Shown here one piece after another: positions 22,601 through 31,649 of a stretch of DNA of 64,000 bases. Origin of the DNA: Watersipora subatra (lineage: Eukaryota > Bryozoa > Gymnolaemata > Cheilostomatida > Watersiporidae). The first letter of the stretch is position 1; every line of letters starts with the position of its first letter. The notes under the pieces were generated by a model. It saw nothing but the letters and a program-made list of their open reading frames with translations, had not been told where the DNA came from and did no database searches. The stretch is taken from NCBI RefSeq assembly GCF_963576615.1, contig NC_088709.1, positions 17,311,264 through 17,375,263 on the forward strand, written 5' to 3'. The position numbers and the translations under genes were made by a program.

Positions 22601-25600
22601 TAGGACATCTCATATTCACAGTTGGGTAAAACGAGTCTTTGACTCAGCTGTTTCCTAACAGTAATTTAATTTCGCAATTTTGTCCTCTTGGTTTAAAGCG
22701 CTACAGATCACAAGTGTACAGGATACTAACTAATAGCATGCTTTTTATATCTTTTAAAAACTAGAAATCGCTTTTAGAGGCTCATCATTTGTTCTCAAAC
22801 CGGTCTCACTGGTAGAATCCCCCGCTAAGATTAGCCAATCACATTCTACGTTTTTAAGGTATTGCTTCCTGTCACCAGTGTTGAGCCAGTGTTATTCTCT
22901 ACAACCAAAACCGGATAAAGAATTGTCATACATGAAGTTAAAAATGATGACCCTTTTTAATTTGGAATTATGGCATTTTATTTGATTTCGGTTTAGGTTA
23001 GAGAGTCGCATTGGCTTATTTCCTGTTGTTGTTTGTTTCTTGTTAGTTTCTTTTTATCACATTGCAGGAGTAACCTGACTTCAAAGCAAGTATTTGACTT
23101 CCTAGAGAAGCTAGTCCAAGTTTTTCATGCAGATTGCTGGTTCTCGTGCTAGATTAGATCGGGTGGACTGCTATTCATAGGCTGATAGTGCTATGGCTCA
23201 GCAGTTAGGAATTGTCTACACCTTGCATGAATATTTATCACCATCTCGTCCAGCATGCTGCTAACTTTGGCTGTCTCATTTGTGAACCTTTCTCTGACTT
23301 GTTTATGTTTTTAAATAAACCTTGGAATTTTATACGCGCATGCAAAGGTATTTTTAGGGAATATTTAACACGCCTCATTGCTTGATATCTCATTTAATAT
23401 AATCAAATCATTAGAACGTTGATTATAATAATGTTATTTATGTTTATGGCAGCCCTGCTCCTGCCAAAACACCACCAACAGGAGTAGGGGTGCGACCCGC
23501 TGAAGGTCGAACTCCTAGCCCGCAGACAGAGAAAAAAGATGCTCCTGCTGCCGATTTAGAGACAATCAGTCCTGTCACTTCCGCTTCCCCTGAAAAAACT
23601 GCTCCAACCATTCCAAGGCCAAGGTTAGATGATTCTATGAAGCCGCAATAATAGCAGCAGCCTACTCATGGGATGGCTAATAGATTGTTTGTTAAAACCC
23701 CGTACAATTATTGTTTTAGTTATGGGAAAGTAGCAGCTGAGGTTTAGGGGTTAGTGCGCTGGCATGTAATCAGTAGGTTAGTAGGTCAACAGTTCGAATC
23801 ACATAAGGACCATTAGTGGTGTTAGGAAGTACATCCAGCTACAATTGCTCCTCTGCCAAATCTCATGAGTGAATGGTGGCAATATACTCTCTACCATAAT
23901 GGTACAGAATGTATACCAAATATACAGTCATGTGCAAAAGCATAGGACCGCCTAAAATAATCTTCTATTTCTGAAATATGTATAAAACCAGTAGTAGTTT
24001 GTCTTAAAAAAGTACAAACTAGCAAAGTACAAAAGCAAATACAAAAACTTGGTACCATTTTAATACTCAGAATCTACTCTGTCTGTTTTTATATGCTTGT
24101 CTTTAACCACAATACTCTGGATGTTATGTCGCTCAGCGGTGTTAAATGTAAAAAGATTTTTATTAAAGGCTGTTTTGAGACTAGTGCTTAAAATTTCAAA
24201 GATGGTTAAATGTACACTGCAAGGGAAAAGAAATGTCAACCATTTGAGAAAACTTCAAAAAATTAATGCAATGGCTTGAAAGAAAGACAGACCACCTATT
24301 AACCTTTGCTAATGTTTGATTATTACTAGATGTTATTATTATTAGATCAGATCTCATCATGTGAGAGTATTATATAACTCGGAGGAATAAATTTTAACTC
24401 GCAAACAATACAATAATATCACAAAAAAATGTACATTGTTGAAATTAAAAATTACATCTAATTTTATTCAAGCATAATATACACCGTAAAATTTTTAATT
24501 GAATGCCACATTTATTTGAACTATAAAGGTGGCATTCAACTCTATTTGACCCAATACCTATATGATCTGATTGGCATTGTGTACTTACATGTTTCCACAG
24601 CATTTAGATGGGAAAGTTCGAAAATTTCTAACCAACTATGTATATTTATATATTTTTAAATTATTTGAATCTTTTATAGAAAGGTATCTGAAGCAATATT
24701 TGAAGTTTTATTTTGACAATCAATAGTGAATACAAAATAAAATATACTGTATGTCAATAGTGACGGGTAACACTGCAAGTTGAATGAAATAGTCGATGTT
24801 ATAACAAGAACGGCAAACAGGTAAAAAATCAAGTAAAAAAAACCGGTAAAAACAGGCAAACAGGAAACACTACTATTGGCATAATTTTGGAATCTTTTCC
24901 TTCTGAGCATTTTAACCGCAATCATGTTTTGTCTATTTTAGTCTTAAAACATCCTGACAATCAGATGACCTCAAACATCAAAAACCATCGCAAATGATAG
25001 AAAAATACCCATTCTTTCTAATAAAATTATTAAAATTTTGCGCATGTACATTTTTAAAGTTGCAACATGATTCTGTAAAGAATTGGCTTTTTTTTCAATC
25101 TTTTCATGAATATTTAGCATTGAATACAGCCTTGTAGGGCCAACCAAAACTAAGATTCTACCTGCACCTTTTGCCCTTTCAACATTCTCTGTGTTCGTTA
25201 ACTTGAGTGTCTCAACATAGTTCAGTATTCCATTTTTTTATTTCACACTCCAAAGCTGATCAAAAATATTGCTTCGCTTTCAATAGCCTCTAAAGCACCT
25301 CCCCGGATATACTGCAGTAGCAATACTTTTGGTAGTTGTCTCCTCAATGATAATTGTCAATTTCATCACAACTGTTGCAACCAAATTGCAGCACGCCGCC
25401 AACCCGCACTCAAGCTTTCGAAGATTTCAAGAAGGAGAAGGGAAGTGAGATTAACAGAATATTTGTACAGAACCAGGAAGTGCTGGCTCAGAAGAAGAAG
25501 TCCTACTCCCAACTTGCTCGCCAAATCAATTCTATTAAATCAGAGATCGACAAGACTATGGAGCGGCTTGACCAGCTTAAAAAAGATAGAGAGAATGAAG

Positions 25601-28600
25601 GTTTGATCTAGCTTTTCTATTTCATGTTAGGTAACCAGTGATGTTAGGTAACTAGCGATGTTAGGTAACTAGTAATGTTAGGTAACTAGCGGTGTTAGGT
25701 AACTAGCAATGTTAGGTAACTAGCGGTGTTAGGTAACTAGCAGTGTTAGGTAACTAGCGGTGTTAGGTAACTAGCAATGTTAGGTAATTAGCGGTGTTAG
25801 GTAACTAGCGGCGTTAGGTAACTAGCGATGTTAGGTAACTAGCGGTGTTAGGTAACTAGGAATGTTAGGTAACTAGCAATGTTAGGTAACTAGCGGTGTC
25901 AGGCATTTGGATTGTTCAAAATTTTACAAGAGTGACTAGCACAAGCGAGCAAAAGTGGGCGATTAATTGATTTCTTTAGTTTATAGAATACCCAACTGAT
26001 AACATAGGTACAAACCCCTTTCCTAACTCTATGTTAACAAGTAAAAATACAGTTTTATCAACCAGGCTTTGATCATCTCTATCATTTAGGTGGATACAGA
26101 GATACACTAGCCATACTATTGTTATGGCCGCTATATTTATAACGAATAGTACAGATATTGATGTTGTTCCAACAGTTTGGTTTGTGTAAAAATAATCTGG
26201 TCCGCTGATCAAAATGAACATGGTTTAGGTCAAGGGTATGTATTTCCCGTCATATAATCTTCCTAATTTATACATTTACAAGTTTTTATTAAACAGGCTT
26301 TACTTACAACGAAGATGGGGAGACAATCATAAGCGAGGAAGAGTTTTTGGAAATAAAGAACTTGAAGACTTTGAAGCAGAACTATCGGCTGCATCATGAT
26401 GACCTCAAAGCTCTTCGTGCTGAGATACAGTACTGTCAGAAACTGGTCGATCAGTGTCGACATAAGCTCATCAAAGGTTTGTGTCATGCACATATGTGTC
26501 GGTTGTTCAGTTTAATACTTGCTTTTTCATGGCAGCATGCTCTCAAGAAAATCAAACAACTTTTCTCAAGAGTAACATTGAATAATTTTCTAAACAAATT
26601 TTTTAAATTTAAACAAAATATTTATGATGTTATTGTTGCTATGAGAATATTCATTATTTTGAATAATTTTCATAACTTTTTTAATGTTTTCTCTAAAATT
26701 TTAGCCAAATTTTATCGAAAAAATCACGCTAAAACTTTGACTGATACCAGGTTCTTTCCAGCAACATCCTCCGGTAAAATAAGCTTCAAATTTACCACCT
26801 TTATTCCCACTGACATAACTATAGCCGCTCCTTATGTATTCAAGTTCAAGGACGGGTTAGGTTTTTCAGGCGGCAGCAATAATGACAGCAGTGGCCACGT
26901 CACCTGGTAACACACAATTCTGTTTAATTTGTTCCTAAACTAGATTATAGAACTAGGTATAGTTGGGTATAAAAGATAAAGTGATAAAGTCTATGTGAAC
27001 ATGATTATCGGGCGAGCGACTTTAGGTGAACTGAAAGGTCATATGATTTTTTTCGTTGAAATAATTTATAGTTGCGCACAAGCAGTAGCACAAGTCAGTC
27101 ACAAACACGGAGTGGAACATGTATGTAGCCAACCATCTACTTCACAAATAACAAACATATGCATAATAAGGAAAACAATAATAAGGAATAATAATTGTAA
27201 TATGGAAACCCTTTATTACTACGTCATTGTCTATCATTTATGGTTTACTATGACCGAGAACTTTCACTTTGTGTATGAAAATTTTATACATACATGTCTC
27301 CAACATCTATCTTATTATTAGTATAATTATGGGTATGTGGTCATTCTTCCGGATCTTTCATATTGCATTGATAAGGATTTTAAGTCCTGTACGTTTCATA
27401 ATGTTGTTTCTAAATACAAGCGATATATTACACTGCTATAGCGATAGCTTCAAAGTCAGCCAAGTTTAACATTATTTTAATTTTGTTTTTCATCACATCT
27501 GTTTGAACATTGAAAAAAATATATGAAAAATATTCCATTTTAGGTGCATTAAAAGTAAGCAAATAGACCGATTTTTCAAAATTGTCGAATATTTACAACT
27601 GTTATCTTGCTGATTATTTCTTCAACTTATCCGGGTATTTCAGTTCCTGTTCAACAAACAACTCTCAAAATAATAATTTAAACAAGCATTAGTATTTAGT
27701 TAGATGAAGAACATAAATCAAGTTATTTCGTAATAGACTGACTTGTCTGCTCTTTTCATGTATTTGAGTAGAATAAAAGAGAAGACAATCTTTAATTCTG
27801 TATTACAAGCTAGTAGAAGACAATATTCATAATATTTTTGTGACTCATTCACCAAATCTTTCCTATAATTTTTCCTATAATAAGAGATGAGTCCAACAAT
27901 CTGTCTGCAGTCACACTAAGAGTGTTAGGCAAAAAGGCATCATAATTATGGTAATTTCGCTCGGATATCTATTTGCAGCCAAGCGCGCTACCATCTGCGC
28001 CACTGGAGCACCTTGCAGGATCATAGAATTAGTGTGCGCATAGCTATTATGCATGATAATCTCTCACAACGCACAAGACTGCCAGTGATTAGTTGCTATA
28101 TATACATTAAGTAAAATAGTTTTTGATGAGCAGGTTATAAATGTTTCTGCTGTTAGGTTTTGGCTAAATTCTGGTTATTTCAGGGTTATGGATGTAATTA
28201 TTAGAAAATAACTTTATCAAAGGCAGTTTGCTTTGTGATATACTGCTTAAAAACCTGACTCAGCTCTTGTTATTTTTATACCTGCTTTGTAATTTGGGAA
28301 TGTTAAAACTCCGATTTTATCACCTGTAAGCACTTGTCAATTTTTAAATTAAGTAAAAGGCAAAATAAGTTAGTTTGTATATAAATCTGCAGCAGTCACT
28401 GGTTTACATGTAGGGCTATTGAATGAGTGAAAATTAAATTTTCCTTTTACTTATGCAATTTTGCAAAACCCGCTAGAAATACTATCAGTCATAAACCCAA
28501 TTTAGTTTCGGTGCCATTTCAATTCGAATGTTTTATTACAACATAAATTTTTTTTTTAAATCTAAAAATTACTCAATTGTTTATTTACTTTGTGTTGACC

Positions 28601-30815
28601 TACACTTACCAATTTTAACAAAGAGAATGTTGTTGGTTTAGGCAAGTAACAGTTCAAGTTGTCAGCCAATCGAAAGCCTTGTTAATCGCAGCTGAAGTCT
28701 TTGTTATTATAAAACTCTCATATGGCTATTTTCCAGAGTTTGACAGTTGGTATGCTACTAGCTTCATAGCTGCTGATGATCCCACGCAGACATCCGAGCA
28801 GGCAGGATTTGGCCAACGCCAGGGCACATCCGTCAACCCAGATGTTGGGGTAAGGATGCTTACCAGCTCTCTGTTTTAGTAATGTTATAGCTTGATATAT
28901 GACTGCCATCTTGTAAATTGATTGTCATCAGATTTATGAATTCTGTTTAATTTGTTCCTAAACTAGATTATAGAACTAGGTATAGTTGGGTATAAAAGAT
29001 AAAGTGGTAAAGTCAATGTGAACATGATTATCAAGCAAGCAACTTTACGTGAAATGAAAAGTCATGATTTTTCTCGTAAAATAATTTATAGTTATTTAGC
29101 CTGCTTGCGCACAAACAGTAGCACAAGTCAGTCACAACGAGAGGGACATCTATGTAGCCAACCATTTACTTAACGAATAACAAACTTAAGCATAATAAGG
29201 AAAAAATAATAAGGAATAATAATTGTAATACAGAAACACCTTACTACTACGTCATCGTCTGTTATTTATGATTGACTTTGATCGAGAACTTTCACTTTGT
29301 CTATGATAATCTTATACATGCATGTCTCCAACATGTAGCTTATTATTAGTATAATTATGGGTCGCTCTTCCAAAATTTTTATAATGCATTAATAAGGAAT
29401 TTAAGTGCTGTACGTTTCATGCTGGTGTTTTTAAATATAAGCAATGTTACACTAGCAATAGTTTCAAAGTCAGCCAAGTTTAACATTATTTTAATTTTGG
29501 TTTTTATCACGTCTGTTTAAACATTGCAAAAAACATATGAAAAAACCTCCCATTAAAAGTAAATTAAAAGTGCATTAAAAGTAAGCAAATGGCCCAATTT
29601 TTCAAAATGTTCCTTAAAGTGCATTATATGAAGTACTGCATAGTGAGCAATTAAAAACTATAGCTGTCAGTCTTTCAACAGCCTTTCGCAGAAATTGCTA
29701 ACCAAAGGAAATAAATCTGACTTTTTTTCACATAAATATAAGAATGTAAAGGTAACTATTGCATCAGGATGTTCAAATTATTTTCACAGCTTCAAGTTAA
29801 GAGAAAGTAGGAAGGAAAGTAAAAGAAAATCAAATTAAATGAGAAAGATTTAGAATTACATTAGGCATAAAGCGACATAAGCAAGTTTCACTGATTAGCA
29901 GATCATATTTGCATATCAAGTTGAAATATGTGAGTAAAGTGGTAGGGCTGAGTTGCCTGTAAAGGAGTCGTCTGCTCAACCATTACCTCTGATCTCAGTA
30001 GGCTTGTATTGTACAGTCTTGTGTTACCTTGTAATATAATACATTATACAGTAGATTATACTGAAATTCTATATAAAATTGCACAACATCCACAATGTCC
30101 TTCACCTCATTGTACAAACTCTGAGGACGAAAGACAGGAACTAGAATAAGGGAATGAATGAAGATAGTATAATCAATAAAGCTATTTATAAAAGAACAAT
30201 ACTTATCATGTTCATTGCTTTCAGATTATAAATTCACGTGTAATGCTGGATAAAGGTAATTGTTTTGATATGAAACATGTTCATTGTTTTTATAGTATAT
30301 TATGAATTTTTTCGTTTTTAACTTCTTTTTATAAACTATTTTGGTAATCTGGTTTGTACAGGCAGGTGAATTAAAATACCCCGCAAATACCAATGTTAGA
30401 TAATGTTAGCAAAGGTCGGCAATCTATTGATCTAATGGGCAATCTATTGTGCAATCTAATGCGTAATCTATTGCGCAATAGATTACAAGTTGCTATTAAT
30501 TGCATCACGCCCAACATTTACAGCTGTTATTAAATGTGTTGGGCTGTCACACAAATGATAAAACATTTACAATGTTTCATTGAACAGCTGGAGGATGAAG
30601 GAGAAAAGTTTGAAAGACTCCACGAGCAGTTGTTAATGGAAGACCCAGAATCCGTAGCATTTCAGAACGCTCGAGTGAGAACTGATCGACGCAAGACGTA
30701 TGAAAGGGCCATCTCACAAACGCAACCCGCTCAAAAGTCGACCAAGAAACCTGGCACACCGACACGAATAATGAATAACAAGCCACCCGCTAAGTTAGAG
30801 ATTCAGATTCGATAG
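13512..30815 (+). CDS. KIF9: Kinesin-9 family motor protein KIF9-like, complete, 14 coding exons
   Basis: Joined exons: 13512-13610, 13817-13982, 14328-14481, 14620-14800, 15545-15721, 16148-16312, 17400-17525, 19054-19283, 21209-21457, 23453-23623, 25392-25600, 26297-26476, 28737-28849, 30588-30815. They total 2448 nt, or 815 residues plus stop, close to vertebrate KIF9. The N-terminal motor domain has P-loop GQTGAGKT at about residues 95-102, switch I NAASSRSH at 213-220 and switch II DLAGSE at 248-253. Coiled coil and the conserved kinesin-9 tail blocks follow (MVKKLEKDIQNLKRELAMHD; GSEINRIF; LRAEIQYCQKLVDQCRHKL). Kinesin-9 motors are plus-end microtubule motors linked to cilia and flagella; that role here is inferred from the family. 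Every junction keeps phase. Intron 4 has a GC donor. One oddity is Leu where the conserved Gly of 'KTG/KSG' after switch II is expected. Confidence 0.93.
13817..13982 (+). CDS. KIF9: KIF9 coding exon 2
   Basis: Encodes RHGVVNNQILDWSFKMDGIL and a further block ending LNGYNG; the VVNNQ..DW.FK.DG.L signature is specific to kinesin-9. Ends in phase 1. Confidence 0.92.
14328..14481 (+). CDS. KIF9: KIF9 coding exon 3 (P-loop)
   Basis: Carries CYGQTGAGKTFTMTGATENY, the nucleotide-binding P-loop, and RGLIPRALQQLY. Ends in phase 2 within an Arg codon. Confidence 0.95.
14620..14800 (+). CDS. KIF9: KIF9 coding exon 4, with GC donor
   Basis: Encodes ISYLEIYNEHMVDLL through ALNLLFE. The donor is GAG|gcgagt, the GC-AG class, because the next exon must resume in phase 0 with GETNR and no GT donor gives that frame. 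A 21-bp minisatellite begins 10 bp into the intron. Confidence 0.9.
14811..14915. repeat. 21-bp minisatellite, 5 units, at the start of KIF9 intron 4
   Basis: The unit is ATCATAGGCGCTACCATGGC plus T, with the last copy carrying one change. The unit is a multiple of three, and reading through from exon 4 stays open (repeating YHRRYHG) until a stop at 14918-14920. The minus strand is also open (MIAMVAP repeats). Confidence 0.9.
15545..15721 (+). CDS. KIF9: KIF9 coding exon 5 (switch I and II)
   Basis: Contains MNAASSRSHCIF (switch I) and FVDLAGSERLSKTL (switch II). The last codon is Leu before donor CTG|gttagt; the next exon starts SEGKV. Most kinesins have Gly at that Leu. Confidence 0.93.
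15865..16080 (+). pseudogene. Dead partial duplicate of KIF9 exon 6 and its downstream intron
   Basis: 'cagtccaagttgacacatgt' and the following 60 or so bases repeat the 3' half of exon 6. Intron sequence similar to 16313-16430 continues after it. The copy has lost one base (ggtcgtcatg for ggtggttcatg) and its donor is 'ata' where exon 6 has 'gta', so it cannot be spliced as an exon. Confidence 0.8.
16148..16312 (+). CDS. KIF9: KIF9 coding exon 6
   Basis: Encodes EEAMYINKSLSFLEQCVIAL and DHIPFRQSKLTHVLKDSIGG, the microtubule-binding helix 4 to loop 12 region. A degenerate duplicate of its 3' part lies upstream at 15865-16080. Confidence 0.93.
16434..17030. mobile_element. Tc1/mariner-like relic with end CAGTCATGTGCAAAAG
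   Basis: Starts 'acagtcatgtgcaaaagtat', as does 23922. Its body from about 16590 is the reverse complement of about 24040-24450 ('gacataacatccagagtatt' against its complement), as expected for one element family with inverted ends inserted in opposite orientation. The far end is not recognisable. A TA-rich tract (16525-16600) has expanded within it. Confidence 0.6.
17400..17525 (+). CDS. KIF9: KIF9 coding exon 7
   Basis: Encodes ILIANVWGEREQLDETVSTL and RFATRMMCVASEPAVNE, the end of the motor core (ETVSTLRFA.RM is the alpha-6/neck signature). Phase 0 at both ends. Confidence 0.93.
18000..19053. other. KIF9 intron 7 remainder, nothing recognised
   Basis: AT-rich intron sequence with no repeat or exon I can support. 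The 70-codon minus-strand frame at 18267 lacks any motif. Confidence 0.5.
19054..19283 (+). CDS. KIF9: KIF9 coding exon 8
   Basis: Encodes the first coiled coil (MVKKLEKDIQNLKRELAMHD) and the block EIKQQVRRYISSDLDTIDII, both conserved in kinesin-9. Phase 0 in, phase 2 out. Confidence 0.93.
19340..19470 (+). repeat. Family A fragment in KIF9 intron 8
   Basis: 'gagagatcgtcaggtgtgcc' and 'aataagtctgtg' match the central block of the copies at about 200 and 58460. Confidence 0.5.
19620..20602 (+). pseudogene. LINE (RTE/BovB-like) C-terminal relic split by a hairpin element
   Basis: Before the hairpin, one frame gives EWLGHVHRIGHE, the widespread 'LGHV.RM' C-terminal motif, then PLYSQFYEKNRNQGRP. 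After it, LRELNTSRWQERAKNRAACN continues the same kind of tail and ends near 20602. Stops and frameshifts show it is inactive. The break coincides exactly with the 19806-20475 insertion. Confidence 0.55.
19806..20475. mobile_element. 670-bp foldback element with CAGAC target duplication
   Basis: Arms of about 275 bp (19806-20083 and 20199-20475) are inverted copies beginning CCTAGCCTGTCTTGACAAGC, around a loop of about 115 bp. CAGAC lies immediately outside both ends (19801-19805 and 20476-20480). The open frames on both arms are mirror images of each other and are not genes. The intron transcript would fold into a long double-stranded RNA. Confidence 0.85.
21209..21457 (+). CDS. KIF9: KIF9 coding exon 9
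   Basis: Encodes RLRDKYTLIDKTDP and VGEPDGTGFGLGIAPSSAKA, both conserved blocks, then a Gly/Lys/Arg-rich low-complexity end (GGKGGKRRGKERQR). Ends in phase 2. Confidence 0.92.
21615..22480. repeat. 18-bp minisatellite in KIF9 intron 9
   Basis: The unit is TATAGATATAACTACTAG with small variants, for roughly 45 units. Since 18 is a multiple of three, long open frames appear in several frames on both strands (one of 227 codons). They encode only a monotonous SIDITT or YIYTSS type repeat and are not genes. Confidence 0.95.
23453..23623 (+). CDS. KIF9: KIF9 coding exon 10 (variable linker)
   Basis: A Pro/Ala/Thr-rich linker beginning PAPAKTPPTGVGVRPAEGRT. Acceptor 'tatggcag' and donor AAG|gttaga keep phase 2 with exons 9 and 11. 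The sequence is not conserved, as expected for this region, so the call rests on phase and position. Confidence 0.8.
23735..23915 (+). repeat. tRNA-derived SINE
   Basis: An A-box-like stretch 'ggtttaggggttagtgcgct' and a B box 'cagttcgaatcac' are spaced as in a Pol III internal promoter. A conserved-looking tail ('cagctacaattgctcctctg') follows. Confidence 0.6.
23922..24490. mobile_element. Tc1/mariner-like relic, second copy
   Basis: Starts 'acagtcatgtgcaaaagcat' like 16434. The body is inverted relative to that copy (compare 'ttaaccacaatactctggat' near 24106). The 60-codon open frame within (24097-24279) has no recognisable transposase motif. Confidence 0.6.
25392..25600 (+). CDS. KIF9: KIF9 coding exon 11
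   Basis: Encodes TQAFEDFKKEKGSEINRIFV and a coiled coil (INSIKSEIDKTMERLDQLKK). The FE.FK.E.GSEINRIF block is a kinesin-9 tail hallmark. Ends in phase 1, and 21 bp later the 17-bp minisatellite begins. Confidence 0.93.
25621..25905. repeat. 17-bp minisatellite in KIF9 intron 11
   Basis: The unit is GTTAGGTAACTAGCRRT, about 17 tandem units, starting 21 bp after the exon 11 donor. Each unit contains a donor-like TTAG|GTAACT. It has no coding potential. Confidence 0.95.
26297..26476 (+). CDS. KIF9: KIF9 coding exon 12
   Basis: Encodes IISEEEFLEIKNLKTLKQNY and ALRAEIQYCQKLVDQCRHKL. The last string is nearly invariant in KIF9. Phase 1 at both ends. Confidence 0.94.
26916..27582 (+). repeat. Direct repeat flanking KIF9 exon 13, left copy
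   Basis: Collinear with 28939-29609. It begins 'aattctgtttaatttgttcc' and ends 'cattaaaagtaagcaaat'. Unclassified, with no TIRs or tail. Confidence 0.75.
27955..28095 (-). repeat. Minus-strand tRNA-like SINE fragment
   Basis: On the minus strand it reads 'ccagtggcgcagatggtagc' (A-box-like) and then 'gcgcgcttggctgcaaatag'. A relative with reversed head is near 11110. Confidence 0.45.
28737..28849 (+). CDS. KIF9: KIF9 coding exon 13
   Basis: Encodes EFDSWYATSFIAADDPTQTS and a Gly/Gln-rich end. The EFD.WY..SF motif matches the family. It is flanked by two direct repeats of about 670 bp (26916 and 28939). Confidence 0.9.
28939..29609 (+). repeat. Direct repeat flanking KIF9 exon 13, right copy
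   Basis: Partner of 26916-27582 in the same orientation. The first 80 bases are almost identical and divergence rises toward the end. Confidence 0.75.
30419..30486. repeat. Short GCAATCTATTG repeats ending in a 24-bp perfect palindrome
   Basis: Three or four degenerate copies of 'gcaatctattg' lead into GTAATCTATTGC followed by its exact complement (30463-30486). It sits about 100 bp before the last KIF9 exon. Confidence 0.6.
30588..30815 (+). CDS. KIF9: KIF9 coding exon 14 (last)
   Basis: Encodes LEDEGEKFERLHEQLLMEDP and ESVAFQNARVRTDRRKTYER, the conserved tail, then a basic Lys/Pro-rich end before TAG. A possible polyadenylation signal ATTAAA lies near 30917. Confidence 0.92.
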   Translation: MEDEGEKFERLHEQLLMEDPESVAFQNARVRTDRRKTYERAISQTQPAQKSTKKPGTPTRIMNNKPPAKLEIQIR

Positions 30816-31640
30816 ACAGAACTGACAGTGTCGATACATAACGAAAAACCGACAGCTTACAGGAATAGAACAGCTCACAGACCAATAGAATACTTAGTTG
30901 AAATGATGTACAGAATATTAAACATAGATGGTACTATATGTATGCGTTTTTTTCATGAGTCATTACTAATATTGATAGCCTGTTGACATAAATTGATATA
31001 ATTTTTCGTACATGCTGCCAACGAATGTTATTGCTCAGTCCACCCACAATTTATATCTGTCAAGACAAATGGATGATGTGTTTTTGCTAATTATTGTATG
31101 TATTTTGCTGCTCAGCGCGCATTACTTTAAAATAATAATACATACTGTGTTTATCTAGATATGTGTTTCTTAGCAACTTATGTCATTTGCACGATAGCCT
31201 GGGTTTCTAATAGGGCTTCAAAATATTCAAAACACAGTGTTAGATTGCCATCCTAGAATGCTGGTCAAACCAGTCTGAAAGTTTGAATAATTAAACAGCT
31301 ATCCATTAGTTTGAACGATAGATACTCTGTTATACTGCAAAAATTTATATACCTTATTCATCCTTCTGAATATTGCTGCATATAGCGATGTCAATATATG
31401 TGAAGAATTCTGTTTTCGCTGTTTTAAACCATAGTACAATGTAAAACAAATGTAACACGTAAAGGCAGACACAGTCCTAGTTGTATGAAGTAGATTACTA
31501 AAAGGTGGTCAACTTCAATGTGAGTCGCTTGCCATACAAAACTATTACATTGTACCATAAAACCGATATTGGTTGTCCCTATATATGTATATTTATATAT
31601 ATGAAGTGGATGCTGCACAATTCGCTATAGAGTGCTGAAA
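30816..31640. other. 3' flank of KIF9, no gene seen
   Basis: Probable KIF9 3' UTR (candidate signal ATTAAA near 30917) and then unassigned AT-rich sequence up to the Penelope-like element. Confidence 0.4.
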
Positions 31641-31649
31641 GCTAAATTA

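Noticed and set aside
23067-23091. Possible extra KIF9 exon after 'cattgcag' (SNLTSKQ)
   Set aside because: Its end does not leave the phase needed by exon 10, whereas exon 9 joins exon 10 directly in frame.
26347-26910. A 187-codon + frame
   Set aside because: It is KIF9 exon 12 read through its donor into intron; only 26297-26476 is supported by conservation and phase.
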